Of a DNA stretch of 64,000 nucleotides, positions 18,931 through 28,459 are shown one piece after another. Position 1 is the stretch's first letter; each line of letters begins with the position of its first letter. Source of the stretch: Bacilli bacterium (GTDB lineage Bacteria > Bacillota_I > Bacilli_A > RF39 > UBA660); assembly GCA_017434825.1 (NCBI GenBank), contig JAFSGC010000009.1:21287-85286 (forward strand), in the 5' to 3' direction. The position numbers and the translations under genes are program-made. The notes beneath the pieces are model-generated. The model worked only from the letters and a program-made list of their open reading frames with translations, was not told where the DNA came from and made no database searches.

Positions 18931-18951
18931 ACACACGCAAGTGTGTTTTTT
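18931..18951 (+). terminator. Intrinsic terminator of trxA
   Basis: ACACAC, GCAA loop, GTGTGT, then a T-run, directly after the trxA stop codon. Confidence 0.85.
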
Positions 18952-18960
18952 GATGAAACA

Positions 18961-18993
18961 AAAAGGATGTATTATTTTGAAATACATCCTTTT
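18961..18993. terminator. Bidirectional hairpin at the end of the YigZ-like gene
   Basis: A perfect 13-bp stem (AAAAGGATGTATT with AATACATCCTTTT) surrounds the stop codon of the minus-strand gene. Flanking A and T runs let it work in both directions. Confidence 0.75.
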
Positions 18994-19319
18994 GCACAGT
19001 TTAAGTAGGTTCTAAGAAGATTCCCAGCACCGAGTTTAGTTCCACCATAATATCTAATTACCACTAAAAGATGATGATCTAAATTGTTCATTACAAGTTG
19101 ATTATATATTTGAATGCCTGCAGTATTATGTGGCTCTTTATCATCAGTCTTTTTAGCGGTATTCCCAATTACATAAGCATAGGGCATATGCCTTGCTTTT
19201 GAATGTTCTTTTTTTAAATTTTCTAAAATAGGCTTAACTTCAGAAACGTCTTTAATATCATATAAAAGTCCAATAAATTTGGATTTTTTAATTGTAATTT
19301 CATATTCACTTATAAGCAT
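18972..19319 (-). CDS. YigZ/IMPACT family protein, N-terminal domain only
   Basis: The 115 residues match the N-terminal domain of the YigZ/YvyE (UPF0029, IMPACT) family: IKKSKFIGLLYDI, HMPYAYVIG, DDKEPHNTAGIQIYNQL and VIRYYGGTKLGAGNLLRTY. Family members are usually about 200 residues with a second domain. Here the frame stops soon after the first domain, at a codon inside a hairpin. It may be a genuine one-domain form or a truncated gene. Members are linked to translation control. GGAGG and a TATAAT box precede the ATG on the minus strand. Confidence 0.8.
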   Translation of the reverse strand: MLISEYEITIKKSKFIGLLYDIKDVSEVKPILENLKKEHSKARHMPYAYVIGNTAKKTDDKEPHNTAGIQIYNQLVMNNLDHHLLVVIRYYGGTKLGAGNLLRTYLNCAKGCISK

Positions 19320-19393
19320 ATGTCCTCCATATACCTAGATTATACCTTATTTTTAATTTATTTTGTAGTATAATAGATTTTAAGGAAAGAGAT

Positions 19394-21157
19394 ATGTTTA
19401 AAGAAGAATTAAAATTAGTTCCACACTTGCCTGGATCATATCAAATGATTAATAAAGAGGGCATAATTATTTATGTAGGTAAAGCTAAAGATTTGAATAA
19501 ACGCCTACATAGTTATTTTCGTGGAACAGTAACTGGTAAAACGGCTTTAATGGTAAGTGAAGTAGACCATTTTACTTATATTGTGACTAAAACTGAAACT
19601 GAGAGTTTTATTTTAGAGTTAAATCTAATTAAAAAGTATGATCCTAAATATAATATTTTATTAAAGGATGACAAAACATATCCATATATTGAATATATAT
19701 CAAAACCATTCCCGTCTCTTAAAGTGTCGAGATATACATCAATAAAGAAGAGAGATAAAAAACAAATCTTTGGACCGTATCCCAATGCTTATGCTGCACG
19801 AAGAATTGTTAATTTAATTAATCGTTTGTATCCTCTAAAAAAATGTGAAAATATGCCTAATAAAGTTTGTTTGTATTATCATATTGGCGAATGTCTAGGA
19901 TATTGTGCTAAAAATATAAATGAAGCAAAAGTTCAAAAAATGGAAGAAGATATTTTATCTTTCTTAAGAGGAAATGATAAAATATTAATTGATAAAATTA
20001 TGGAAAAGATAGAAATTTTATCAAAGAATTTAAATTTTGAAAAAGCATTAGAACTACGTAATGAGCTTAATTATATTAAAGTAGTATTAGATAAACAAAA
20101 AGTAGAATTACATGACTTTGTAAATCGTGATGTTATTAGTTATTACTATTTAAATGGATATTTATCTATTCAGATATTTTTTATTAGAAATGGTAAGTTA
20201 CTCGGAGGACATAGTAATATAATTAATACTGTTGCTTCACTTGAAGAAGAGTTAAATCTATATATTTACTCTTATTATGGAAAACATGAAAGACCAAAAG
20301 AAATTTTGATTGATAATGTTGTTAATAAAGAAATCCTAAGTAATTTATTAGAAATAAATTTTGTAACACCTCAAAAGGGGAAGAAAAAAGAACTTTTAAA
20401 TATGTGTTATATGAACGCTAAATTAAATCTTGAAAGAGAAATTGAAAGCTTTAAGCAAAATGAAAAAAGAACTATTGACGCTAACAATCGTTTAAAAGAA
20501 TTATTAAATTTACCATTCTTGAACACAATTGAAACGTTTGATAATTCAAATTTATTTGGAAGTTATTCTGTAAGTGGAATGGTAGTTTTCAAAAATGGTA
20601 AACCAAGTAAAAGTGACTATCGTAAATTTAAAATATCGCTTGATAAAAATGATGACTATCACATGATGGAAGAGGTTATATATCGAAGATATTTTCGTTT
20701 GCTTACTGAAGAAAAAAATATGCCAGATTTAATCTTTGTAGACGGCGGTATTAATCAAATTAATGCATGTAAAGAGTCTTTAGCAAAGTTAAATATAAAT
20801 ATTCCGGTATGTGGTCTAAAAAAGGATGATCATCACCGTACAAAAACTTTAATTAATGGCGACACAATGGAAGAAATAGACTTAACCAATGAGAAAGATG
20901 TTTTCAATTATTTGACTAGAATTCAAGATGAAGTTCATAGATATACAATCAATTATCATAAACAAATTCGTAGTAAGGGAGCTTTAGGTAGTGTGCTTTC
21001 TAATGTCGAAGGAATAGGCGATAAACGTAAGAAAGAACTTCTTAAAACGTTTGGAAGTCTTGAAAAAATTAAGAATGCTTCGATTGAGGACTTAAGTAAA
21101 ATCTTACCATTAAATGTGGCAGAGGAATTAAAAAAATATTTAAGTGAAATGTCCTAG
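19394..21157 (+). CDS. uvrC: Excinuclease ABC subunit C
   Basis: UvrC makes both cuts around bulky DNA lesions after UvrAB has found them. The 587-residue protein has the GIY-YIG domain (LPGSYQMINKEGIIIYVGKA), a UVR motif, the RNase H-like domain (IETFDNSNLFGSYSVSGMVV, LIFVDGGINQINA, the IRSKGALGS turn) and C-terminal helix-hairpin-helix motifs (VEGIGDKRKKELLKTFGSLE). TATAAT and AAGGAAAGAG lie upstream. uvrA and uvrB are not in the window. Confidence 0.96.
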   Translation: MFKEELKLVPHLPGSYQMINKEGIIIYVGKAKDLNKRLHSYFRGTVTGKTALMVSEVDHFTYIVTKTETESFILELNLIKKYDPKYNILLKDDKTYPYIEYISKPFPSLKVSRYTSIKKRDKKQIFGPYPNAYAARRIVNLINRLYPLKKCENMPNKVCLYYHIGECLGYCAKNINEAKVQKMEEDILSFLRGNDKILIDKIMEKIEILSKNLNFEKALELRNELNYIKVVLDKQKVELHDFVNRDVISYYYLNGYLSIQIFFIRNGKLLGGHSNIINTVASLEEELNLYIYSYYGKHERPKEILIDNVVNKEILSNLLEINFVTPQKGKKKELLNMCYMNAKLNLEREIESFKQNEKRTIDANNRLKELLNLPFLNTIETFDNSNLFGSYSVSGMVVFKNGKPSKSDYRKFKISLDKNDDYHMMEEVIYRRYFRLLTEEKNMPDLIFVDGGINQINACKESLAKLNINIPVCGLKKDDHHRTKTLINGDTMEEIDLTNEKDVFNYLTRIQDEVHRYTINYHKQIRSKGALGSVLSNVEGIGDKRKKELLKTFGSLEKIKNASIEDLSKILPLNVAEELKKYLSEMS

Positions 21158-21198
21158 GAATTTAAATTTAATTATAGTATAATCTTTAAGAGGTAGTA

Positions 21199-22353
21199 AT
21201 GAGAAAATTAATTAAATTAAAAAAAGATATATCTATTGTTTTCAATACTCAAATTACCGAATTTCTTAATCCTGATGAAGTATATTTACCAATTAAAAAG
21301 AATTATAAATTACTAGTAAAAAAAGGAGAGGAAATACTAAAAGGTCAAATAATTATTGAAAATAATTTAAATAAAGTAATTAGTCCAATATCAGGAATAA
21401 TCAAAGATATTGAAATTAAAAATGTAGATGGAAATAAAGCAAGTTGTTTAGTTATTCAAAATGATTTTAAAGAAAAAAATAAGAATTATATTCGTAAAAA
21501 AGAACAAAAATTTGATAAAGAAATTATTGTAAGTAAATTATACGAATATTATTTTAAATATATAGCTAGTGTATTAGAAACAAAAAAAATAAACAATTTA
21601 GTTATCAGTGGGATTGAAGATGAACCATACATAGCCAATAATGTTTATGTTGTAACTAAATTTAGTAAAGAAATATTAGAAATGGCAGATATTTTATCTA
21701 CGACTTTTAATATTGAAAATACACTAATTGCGATGAAAAGTAATGATACTAAGGGAGTGGAAACATATTTAGCTAAAATGGGAACATATCCAAATTTAGC
21801 ACTTACCTTAGTAGATGATAAATACTTATTAGGAAAATCATTTTTCTTGCTTGAGTATTTAAATTTAAAAGATTTAGATACCTTGGTAATAGATGCTAGA
21901 ACATTATTAGATATATACAATGCATTAAAATATAATAAATTTGTTCATGAAACTTTTATTACTATAAGTGGGCCTTCGGTAAGTAGAAGTCAAGTTATAA
22001 AAGTTAAAATTGGAAGTAAAATAAAAGATATTATTGATAATTCAATTAAAGTTAAAGGCAAAGATAACTTATATATTTTAAATGGATTAATGACTGGACA
22101 TGAATGTGATATCAACGAAACAGTTGTAACAAAAAATACTTTGGGAGTAGTTATAGTTCCTAAGGAAGATATTAAAGAAAGCAAATGTATTGGCTGTGGT
22201 TTATGTTTTAAAGTATGCCCAGTAAAAGTTAATCCTAAAAAAGCAATGGATAGTCATAAAATATCTAATAATTGTATTGATTGTGGTTTATGCACATATA
22301 TATGTCCAAGTCATATTAACTTGCGTCGATTTTTAAGAGGTGAATATGAGTAG
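21199..22353 (+). CDS. RnfC-like iron-sulfur protein without the NADH/FMN loop
   Basis: The 384-residue protein resembles RnfC, the subunit of Rnf/NQR-type complexes that links NADH oxidation to ferredoxin and ion pumping. It has the N-terminal barrel-sandwich part (VYLPIKKNYKLLVKKGEEIL ... VISPISGIIKDIEI), a central SLBB-like part, and two C-terminal [4Fe-4S] motifs (CIGCGLCFKVCP and CIDCGLCTYICP). The Gly-rich loop GxGGAGFPT that holds FMN and NADH in RnfC is not visible; the region before LVISGIEDEPYIANNVYV is short. The next gene is RnfD-like. No RnfA, B, E or G is nearby, so its partners and electron donor are unknown. Confidence 0.7.
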   Translation: MRKLIKLKKDISIVFNTQITEFLNPDEVYLPIKKNYKLLVKKGEEILKGQIIIENNLNKVISPISGIIKDIEIKNVDGNKASCLVIQNDFKEKNKNYIRKKEQKFDKEIIVSKLYEYYFKYIASVLETKKINNLVISGIEDEPYIANNVYVVTKFSKEILEMADILSTTFNIENTLIAMKSNDTKGVETYLAKMGTYPNLALTLVDDKYLLGKSFFLLEYLNLKDLDTLVIDARTLLDIYNALKYNKFVHETFITISGPSVSRSQVIKVKIGSKIKDIIDNSIKVKGKDNLYILNGLMTGHECDINETVVTKNTLGVVIVPKEDIKESKCIGCGLCFKVCPVKVNPKKAMDSHKISNNCIDCGLCTYICPSHINLRRFLRGEYE

Positions 22354-23227
22354 AGTATACTTACATAGCAAAAATAATGTAGATAGTTTAATTAAAGTGA
22401 TGCTATATCTATTTATTCCCTTTGCATTATATGGCTTTTATAAAAATGGAATTAAATTATATGCAAATGACTATATTTCAATATTCTCGATGATTAAATC
22501 GTTGTTATTTATTGGAATATCTGTATTAGTATCATATATATTTAGTAAGTTAAATAAAGAGAAATTTATATCGTTTACATTGTTAAGTAATATAATGATT
22601 GCTTTAATTGCAAGTCCTAGTTTAAGTATTATTTTTTATTTAATTGGAATTATTGTTTTAAATGGAATTCAAAAATTAGTTAAATTTAATATAGTTCCAG
22701 TATTTATGGTTATAACGATTATTGTTGATTTAATTCTAAAAAATCCAATATTTTTAAATGTGTTTGAATCTAGTGTGGATTACAATTATTCGCTGTTCGA
22801 TTTTCTTATTGGTAAAGGCCCCGGAGGCACGGGAAATACATTAATGGCTATGTCGATTGTTTCGCTAATTGTTTTAATTTTAAATATTAATTATAAAAAA
22901 CAAATTCCAATAATGGCTTTTACTAGTTATTATATTTTAGCTATTATTACATCTTTTGTAACTGGAACTTTAGATCAATCGTTATTACTTAATAATAATG
23001 TTATATTTAGTTTTATATTTCTAAGTAACGTCTCAATATATACTCCATACTCAAAAGGCGCATGCTATATATATGGTCTTGCTTTAGGGATGTTAACTTA
23101 CTTATCATATTTTATTAACATCGATTTAGGAGTTTATCTAGTATTAACCATTTTAAGTTTTGTATATCCACTATTAGATAGATTTATAGTGGGTAAAAAT
23201 GATAAACATTTAATTGAAGTATTATAA
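22346..23227 (+). CDS. RnfD-like membrane protein
   Basis: The 293-residue protein has eight to nine hydrophobic segments and resembles RnfD/NqrB in its second half: FLIGKGPGGTGNTLMAMSI, which fits the GxxGxTS turn, and ATDP-like FIFLSNVSIYTPYSKGACYIYGLALG. The Thr-containing SGAT motif that carries covalent FMN in RnfD was not found; the equivalent region reads VFESSVDYNYS. The ATG at 22346 lies inside the end of the RnfC-like gene (8-base overlap, binding site AAGAGGTG), so the two are made together. They probably form a reduced membrane electron-transfer unit. Its cofactors are unclear. Confidence 0.65.
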   Translation: MSRVYLHSKNNVDSLIKVMLYLFIPFALYGFYKNGIKLYANDYISIFSMIKSLLFIGISVLVSYIFSKLNKEKFISFTLLSNIMIALIASPSLSIIFYLIGIIVLNGIQKLVKFNIVPVFMVITIIVDLILKNPIFLNVFESSVDYNYSLFDFLIGKGPGGTGNTLMAMSIVSLIVLILNINYKKQIPIMAFTSYYILAIITSFVTGTLDQSLLLNNNVIFSFIFLSNVSIYTPYSKGACYIYGLALGMLTYLSYFINIDLGVYLVLTILSFVYPLLDRFIVGKNDKHLIEVL

Positions 23228-23249
23228 TCTTTATGATATAGTTAAATTG

Positions 23250-23293
23250 CTCGTAAAATAGGAATTAGTTCCTATATCTTTACGAGTTTTTTT
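23250..23293 (+). terminator. Strong terminator after the RnfCD-like pair
   Basis: A long stem, CTCGTAAA with TTTACGAG plus an inner ATAGGAA/TTCCTAT stem with a three-base bulge, is followed by seven Ts. Confidence 0.9.
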
Positions 23294-23323
23294 ATGCAAA
23301 AAATGTCACATGAGAAAGGAAAC

Positions 23324-24451
23324 ATGAAGAAAATATTATTTTTAATAATAACTTTTTTCGTGGGATTTAAAGTACAAGCACTTGAAATAAAAAATGTATA
23401 TTATCGAAAAGATACCGGTAATATTTGTGATGAAGAAAATAAATATCCGATTTACTATATGCAATATAATTTAAGACATATGTATTTTCTAAATTTATCT
23501 ACTGAATATAATCTGAATTTCGAAGATTATTATTTAATTTCATTCGAGGATAGTCCATATACTGAAGATATTAAGTATTTTGCAGCTTCAGATATTTATT
23601 CTGGAGAAAAAGATTATAATCGTTCAATTCATCGGCTTTTATGGGAAAGATTATATCCAGATAAAAAATTTAATATGTGTGCTACGTATGAAGTAGAACG
23701 TATAGAAAAAGAGACTTACTATGATGGAGTGAAAGAAAAAATATATAGTATTTATGAAGGGCCAACTTTTATAAAAGAAACTTTATATCAAGAAGAAAAT
23801 ACTTTATATGAATATGAATATCCATATTTAAAATATTTTAAAATTGAAGATTCTGATGGACTAAATGCTGTAATTCAAAATAATAAGCTTTTAGTTTCAG
23901 GAGAAATTGGTAAGTATAAACTAGTTCTAAAAAGAAAGGTTTCACAAGATGGATTTACCGATATTTTATATACTGATGGAACGAATTATCTACTTTGGTA
24001 TCCTAAAGTTATTGATAAAAACTATGAAGTAGATATAGTAATTGGAAATAAAACATTGACACTAACTACCCAAGATAGTGATAAAAAAATACTTCCTAAT
24101 ATTTGCTTTGATATTAATAATGTTAATTATTGTTCTGATGAAAATGGTCTAATTACTTTAGATTTATTAGAAAATGATGTTAGTATTAAATTAACTAACT
24201 TTCTAGAAGAATATGAAATGTATGAAGAAAAGATAGAGTTATTTCAAAGTAGAGAGCATATAATAACTCTGAATATAAAGAAAAAAGATATTTTTGAAGA
24301 AGATAAAGAAGATATAGTTATAGTAAATCCTATTCCAGAAAGTAAAGAAGATATCATTATTGAAGTAGAGGATACTTTTTATATTTCTAAGATATTGCTT
24401 TATATATTGATATGTGCGGTGATCTTTCTTGTTAGATTTAAGAAAATGTAG
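23324..24451 (+). CDS. Secreted, C-terminally anchored surface protein of unknown function
   Basis: The 375-residue protein has a signal peptide (residues 1-19, cleavage likely after VQA), an extracellular part of about 330 residues and a C-terminal membrane segment followed by VRFKKM. That layout is typical of wall-anchored proteins. Just before the membrane segment, VEDTF could be an unusual LPxTx-like sorting motif. The stretch YFAASDIYSGEKDYNRSIHR and the flanking Cys residues weakly recall thioester adhesin domains; this is uncertain. A later part looks like an Ig/collagen-binding-B fold. I start it at the ATG at 23324 (GAAAGGA upstream). The sortase gene overlaps its end, so the sortase probably anchors this protein. 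Confidence 0.55.
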   Translation: MKKILFLIITFFVGFKVQALEIKNVYYRKDTGNICDEENKYPIYYMQYNLRHMYFLNLSTEYNLNFEDYYLISFEDSPYTEDIKYFAASDIYSGEKDYNRSIHRLLWERLYPDKKFNMCATYEVERIEKETYYDGVKEKIYSIYEGPTFIKETLYQEENTLYEYEYPYLKYFKIEDSDGLNAVIQNNKLLVSGEIGKYKLVLKRKVSQDGFTDILYTDGTNYLLWYPKVIDKNYEVDIVIGNKTLTLTTQDSDKKILPNICFDINNVNYCSDENGLITLDLLENDVSIKLTNFLEEYEMYEEKIELFQSREHIITLNIKKKDIFEEDKEDIVIVNPIPESKEDIIIEVEDTFYISKILLYILICAVIFLVRFKKM

Positions 24452-24929
24452 TTTGATTATTCTATTTTATTTATCTTTTTATCAGCCGAAAGCGATATAT
24501 AACAATCATTTAGTAAAATATAATTATTCTTATAATACATCGTCAAAGTTAAATGATATTGTGTTGACTATTGATAAAATTAATCTAAGAGTGGCTTTTA
24601 ATGATAATAGTAAACTGAAAGATGGACCTGAGATTCATAATGTATCAAAAATAAAAGGTAATCCACTTATAATAATGGGGCATTCAGGATTTGGCTCTAA
24701 TGTTTATTTTAATGATTTAGATTCCCTTGAGAAGAAAGATCTTATTACAATATCTAAAAATAGTGGTGTTATCTCTTATGAAGTAATCGATTTATTATAT
24801 TTTGATAAAGGAAGCAAAATTAAATTACCTATGGATAATTCGTATATTTATCTAGTTACTTGCGATAAATATAATTTGAATAAACAGCTTATTATTAGTG
24901 CAAAAATGGCAAAAAATGCGAAAATATAA
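24429..24929 (+). CDS. Sortase-like transpeptidase
   Basis: Sortases cut surface proteins at a short motif and join them to the wall. The 166-residue protein has a short N-terminal membrane segment and a sortase core: catalytic H85 in IIMGHSGFGSN and C145 in YLVTCDKYN. The Arg that normally completes the site (pattern RLIV after the Cys) reads KQLIIS here, so K152 or Q153 stands in its place. It is shorter than most sortases. The start is probably TTG (24429) with GGTGA upstream, 23 bases inside the preceding surface-protein gene, so the two are coupled. The assignment to a sortase class is uncertain. Confidence 0.75.
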   Translation: MLDLRKCSLIILFYLSFYQPKAIYNNHLVKYNYSYNTSSKLNDIVLTIDKINLRVAFNDNSKLKDGPEIHNVSKIKGNPLIIMGHSGFGSNVYFNDLDSLEKKDLITISKNSGVISYEVIDLLYFDKGSKIKLPMDNSYIYLVTCDKYNLNKQLIISAKMAKNAKI

Positions 24930-24965
24930 GCTTTTTTTGAAAAAAACGCCATAAAAAAAAGGAAA

Positions 24966-25001
24966 TACCCCGGTTAAGGGTAATATATTAGGTTGTAGGG
25001 G
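24966..25001 (+). promoter_or_regulatory. GC-rich leader element before dnaG
   Basis: In otherwise AT-rich sequence, TACCC (24966-24970) can pair with GGGTA (24978-24982). The same C-run (24968-24971) can instead pair with GGGG (24998-25001), which is the dnaG Shine-Dalgarno sequence. The two pairings exclude each other, which could tune dnaG translation. This is a by-eye prediction. Confidence 0.3.
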
Positions 25002-25006
25002 ATAAA

Positions 25007-26755
25007 ATGGCATTTATAAGCGAAGAAGAAATCAACAATATACGTAATGAGGCAAATATCGTCGATATAATATCAAGTTATATTCCACTTAATAAAAGTG
25101 GTAGTGATTATGTTGGTGTTTGTCCGTTTCATGATGATCATAGTCCAAGTATGCATGTATCTACAAAACTAAATATTTTTAAATGTTTTGTTTGTAATAC
25201 TGGTGGAAACGTTTTTTCATTTGTTCAAAAGTTTGAAAATGTTTCTTATCTTGAATCTATAAAGATTGTAGCAAATAAATCTGGAATAGATTTTAAGTAT
25301 ACAATTGATACTCATAGTAATAGCAAGTATAAAAAAGAATTTGATATTATGGATTTATCCTTAAAGTTTTATCAAAATAATATTGCATCACAAAGTGGTA
25401 TAGAAGCTAAAAAATATTTGCTAAGTCGTGGTATAACCGATGAGATTATTAAAGAGTTTAAGATTGGGCTTTCATTAAATGATAATAAATTAAAGGAATT
25501 TCTTGAAAATAAGAAATGTGATTTAGACACCGCTTATAATATTGGCTTACTAAATAAAAGCGGAATAGATTACTATGATATGTTTAATAGTAGAATAATG
25601 ATTCCGATATTAGATATGCAAGGAAATTTAGCGGGGTACACTGCAAGAGCATATCAAAAAGAAGACAAAAATAAATACATTAATTCTAAAGAAACTGTTA
25701 TATATAAGAAAAGTAATATTTTATTTAACTATTACAATGCCAAAGATACTGCGAGATTAGAAAAAGAGATTATTCTAGTTGAAGGTAATATGGACGCTAT
25801 TAGCTTAGCTGTTAGTGGTATAAAAAATGTTGTAGCACTAATGGGGGTTGTAATATCCAAAAATCAAATAGCAGCATTAAAGAAACTTAATGCTAAAGTA
25901 GTGTTAATGTTAGATAGCGATAATGCTGGAACTGGAGCTACTCTTAAAGTTGGTGAAGAACTTTATGAAGAAGGTGTAGATGTTCATGTTGTTAGATTAA
26001 GTGGAGCCAAAGACCCGGATGAATACATAAGAGCTTTTGGAGTTGATAAATTAAAAGATAATATTAAGCACGCTAGAAAGTTCTTAGACTTTAAGTTAGA
26101 TGCACTTAAAGAAACAAAAAATTTAGATAATATTGAGGATTTAACAAGCTACATTAAAGCTGTTATTGCTTCACTTGGAAAAGCATCAGAGTTAGAACGT
26201 GAAGTAGCGATTTCTAAAATATGCAAAGATTATAATATTGATCCACAGATAATAAAGAATAATTTAGCTCCTGTGGTAGAAGTGAAAAAGGAAAGCGTTA
26301 CAAGAGTGGTTAGTCCACCAAAAAGAAAAAGTAGATATAACTTAGCGGTTGAACAAATGATATATGCGATGCTTTTAAATAAAGATTATTATGGCATATA
26401 TATGAAGGAACTAGGATATCTTAAAAATAAAGTAGAAAGAGATACTATTTCACTAATTGGAAGTTATATCAAAAAGAATGATGGTATCGATATATCTGGT
26501 TTTATTGATTATATAATTGAGTATGATGCAATAAGTGAATTTGTAAATAATATTTTAATGAAAGCACACGAGGAAACGCTTGCGGAAAATGAATTTTATG
26601 ATATATTAAATACTGTTTCGAAATGCATCGACGAAGAAGAAATAAAAGAATTAAAAATTAAGATAAAGAACGAGCAAGATATAGCAAAAAAAGTTGAATT
26701 GATTGCAAAATTGACTGAATTGAAAAAAGGATGTGGGAATAATGAAGGAAATTAA
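25007..26755 (+). CDS. dnaG: DNA primase
   Basis: DnaG makes RNA primers at the replication fork. The 582-residue protein starts with the CHC2 zinc domain ([13 protein letters not shown] ... [11 protein letters not shown]), followed by the Toprim catalytic core ([12 protein letters not shown] and [15 protein letters not shown]) and a C-terminal helicase-binding region. The leading [20 protein letters not shown] fits the family start. It overlaps rpoD by 14 bases, the classical dnaG-rpoD arrangement, and so links replication and transcription capacity. Confidence 0.96.
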   Translation: MAFISEEEINNIRNEANIVDIISSYIPLNKSGSDYVGVCPFHDDHSPSMHVSTKLNIFKCFVCNTGGNVFSFVQKFENVSYLESIKIVANKSGIDFKYTIDTHSNSKYKKEFDIMDLSLKFYQNNIASQSGIEAKKYLLSRGITDEIIKEFKIGLSLNDNKLKEFLENKKCDLDTAYNIGLLNKSGIDYYDMFNSRIMIPILDMQGNLAGYTARAYQKEDKNKYINSKETVIYKKSNILFNYYNAKDTARLEKEIILVEGNMDAISLAVSGIKNVVALMGVVISKNQIAALKKLNAKVVLMLDSDNAGTGATLKVGEELYEEGVDVHVVRLSGAKDPDEYIRAFGVDKLKDNIKHARKFLDFKLDALKETKNLDNIEDLTSYIKAVIASLGKASELEREVAISKICKDYNIDPQIIKNNLAPVVEVKKESVTRVVSPPKRKSRYNLAVEQMIYAMLLNKDYYGIYMKELGYLKNKVERDTISLIGSYIKKNDGIDISGFIDYIIEYDAISEFVNNILMKAHEETLAENEFYDILNTVSKCIDEEEIKELKIKIKNEQDIAKKVELIAKLTELKKGCGNNEGN

Positions 26756-27842
26756 GACTTTTCAAGAAAGAGAAGAAGAACTAATTGCTGAAGGTAAAAA
26801 GAAAGGGTACATTACTTACGAGGAACTTGCTGCTAAATTAAAAGGTTTAGATATTGATAGTGATTCATTAGATGAACTATATAATAAATTGATTGAGCAA
26901 AATATTACTGTTTTATCTCAAGCTGAAGTAGATAATGAAGATGGCGGCCAAGGTAAGAAAATGGAAGAAGAGCCTGTTCTTTTAAATGACGAAGAAATAA
27001 CTAAGGATGTTAATATTAATGACCCAGTTAGAATGTATTTAAAAGAAATCGGTCGTATTTCATTGTTAACTCCAGATGAAGAACAAGCGTTATCTGCAAG
27101 AATAAATGAAAACGATGAAGAAGCTAAAAGAATTTTAGCAGAAAGTAACTTAAGACTTGTAGTATCAATTGCTAAAAGATATGTAGGTAGAGGGTTATTA
27201 TTCCTAGATTTAATTCAAGAAGGTAATATTGGTTTAATGAAGGCTGTAGATAAATTCGACTGTGAAAGAGGATATAAGTTCTCAACTTATGCAACATGGT
27301 GGATTCGTCAAGCTATCACTCGTGCGCTTGCAGATCAAGCTCGTACAATTCGTGTGCCAGTTCATATGGTAGAAACAATTAACAAAATGGTTCGTATTCA
27401 AAGACAAATGACTTTGGAACTTAATCGTGAACCAACGGACGAAGAATTAGCAAAAAAGATGAACTTAAGTGTTGATAAGGTTCGTGAAGTAATCAAGATT
27501 TCTCAAGATCCAGTATCATTAGAAACTCCAATTGGAGAAGAAGATGATTCACATTTAGGCGATTTCTTAAAAGATGAAAGTAGTTTATCTCCGGAAGAAT
27601 ATACAGAAAACGAAATCTTAAAAGAAGAAATTAAACAAGTATTAATGTCATTACAACCGAGAGAACAAGAAGTATTAGAACTTCGTTTTGGTTTAATTGA
27701 TGGAACTTGCCATACTTTAGAGGAAGTAGGTAAGAAGTTTAATGTAACTAGAGAAAGAATTCGTCAAATTGAAGCTAAAGCTTTAAGAAAGTTACGTCAC
27801 CCATCAAGAGCTAAAAAACTTAAAGATTTCTTGGAGGACTAA
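26742..27842 (+). CDS. rpoD: Primary RNA polymerase sigma factor (RpoD/SigA)
   Basis: This is the housekeeping sigma factor, 366 residues. It has a short region 1.1, region 1.2 ([20 protein letters not shown]), region 2 with [20 protein letters not shown] reading the -10 box, region 3.0 ([19 protein letters not shown]) and region 4.2 ([20 protein letters not shown]) reading the -35 box. The residues matching E. coli Q437, T440, H455 and E458 are all present. I start at the ATG at 26742, because the in-frame GTG at 26733 is too close to AAGGA. The gene overlaps trmK by one base. A second, giant sigma factor lies at 54403. Confidence 0.97.
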   Translation: MKEIKTFQEREEELIAEGKKKGYITYEELAAKLKGLDIDSDSLDELYNKLIEQNITVLSQAEVDNEDGGQGKKMEEEPVLLNDEEITKDVNINDPVRMYLKEIGRISLLTPDEEQALSARINENDEEAKRILAESNLRLVVSIAKRYVGRGLLFLDLIQEGNIGLMKAVDKFDCERGYKFSTYATWWIRQAITRALADQARTIRVPVHMVETINKMVRIQRQMTLELNREPTDEELAKKMNLSVDKVREVIKISQDPVSLETPIGEEDDSHLGDFLKDESSLSPEEYTENEILKEEIKQVLMSLQPREQEVLELRFGLIDGTCHTLEEVGKKFNVTRERIRQIEAKALRKLRHPSRAKKLKDFLED

Positions 27843-28459
27843 TGTTATCAAATAGGCTCCTTACAATTGCTAAATTAGTAAGACCAAACGCAAAAGTATT
27901 GGACGTTGGAACAGATCATGCGTATTTACCAATTTATTTAAAAGAAATGAATATATGCAAGAGTGTAATAGCAAGTGATGTTTCACCTAATGCTTTAGAA
28001 AATGCTAAAAAGAATTTAGAAAAATTTCAAACTCCAGATATTAAACTAGTTTTAAGTGATGGACTTGAAAAAATCAAAGATGAATATGATACGTTAATTA
28101 TAAGTGGAATGGGTACTAAAACCATAATTCATATCTTAGAAAATCAAACTCTTCCTGAGCATATAATTCTTAGTAGTAATAACAATCTATATGAGTTACG
28201 TACTTTTATGAATAAGTTAAATTACAAAATTGAACAAGAGGTTATTTGCTTTGAAAAGGGAAAAGTATATGACATCATATCTTATGAAAAGGGAAAAGAA
28301 AAACTTTCTAAAATAAAGCTGATGTATGGTAAAAGCAAAGATAAAAAATATTATAAGTTTCTATATGATAAAGAAAAAGCAATTTATAAAGAAATGAATT
28401 TAAAAAATAAAATTAAAACTTTCCCTAGATTAACGTTATTAAAAGCTTTATCTATTTAA
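27842..28459 (+). CDS. trmK: tRNA (adenine(22)-N1)-methyltransferase TrmK
   Basis: TrmK methylates adenine 22 in some tRNAs using S-adenosylmethionine. The 205-residue protein has the Rossmann methyltransferase motifs VLDVGTDHAYLPIYL, VIASDVSPNALENAKKN and LIISGMGTKTII. Position directly after rpoD (ATG shares a base with the rpoD stop) is the same as in Bacillus (yqfN). A terminator hairpin lies 20 bases downstream, inside the convergent yqfQ gene. Confidence 0.92.
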   Translation: MLSNRLLTIAKLVRPNAKVLDVGTDHAYLPIYLKEMNICKSVIASDVSPNALENAKKNLEKFQTPDIKLVLSDGLEKIKDEYDTLIISGMGTKTIIHILENQTLPEHIILSSNNNLYELRTFMNKLNYKIEQEVICFEKGKVYDIISYEKGKEKLSKIKLMYGKSKDKKYYKFLYDKEKAIYKEMNLKNKIKTFPRLTLLKALSI

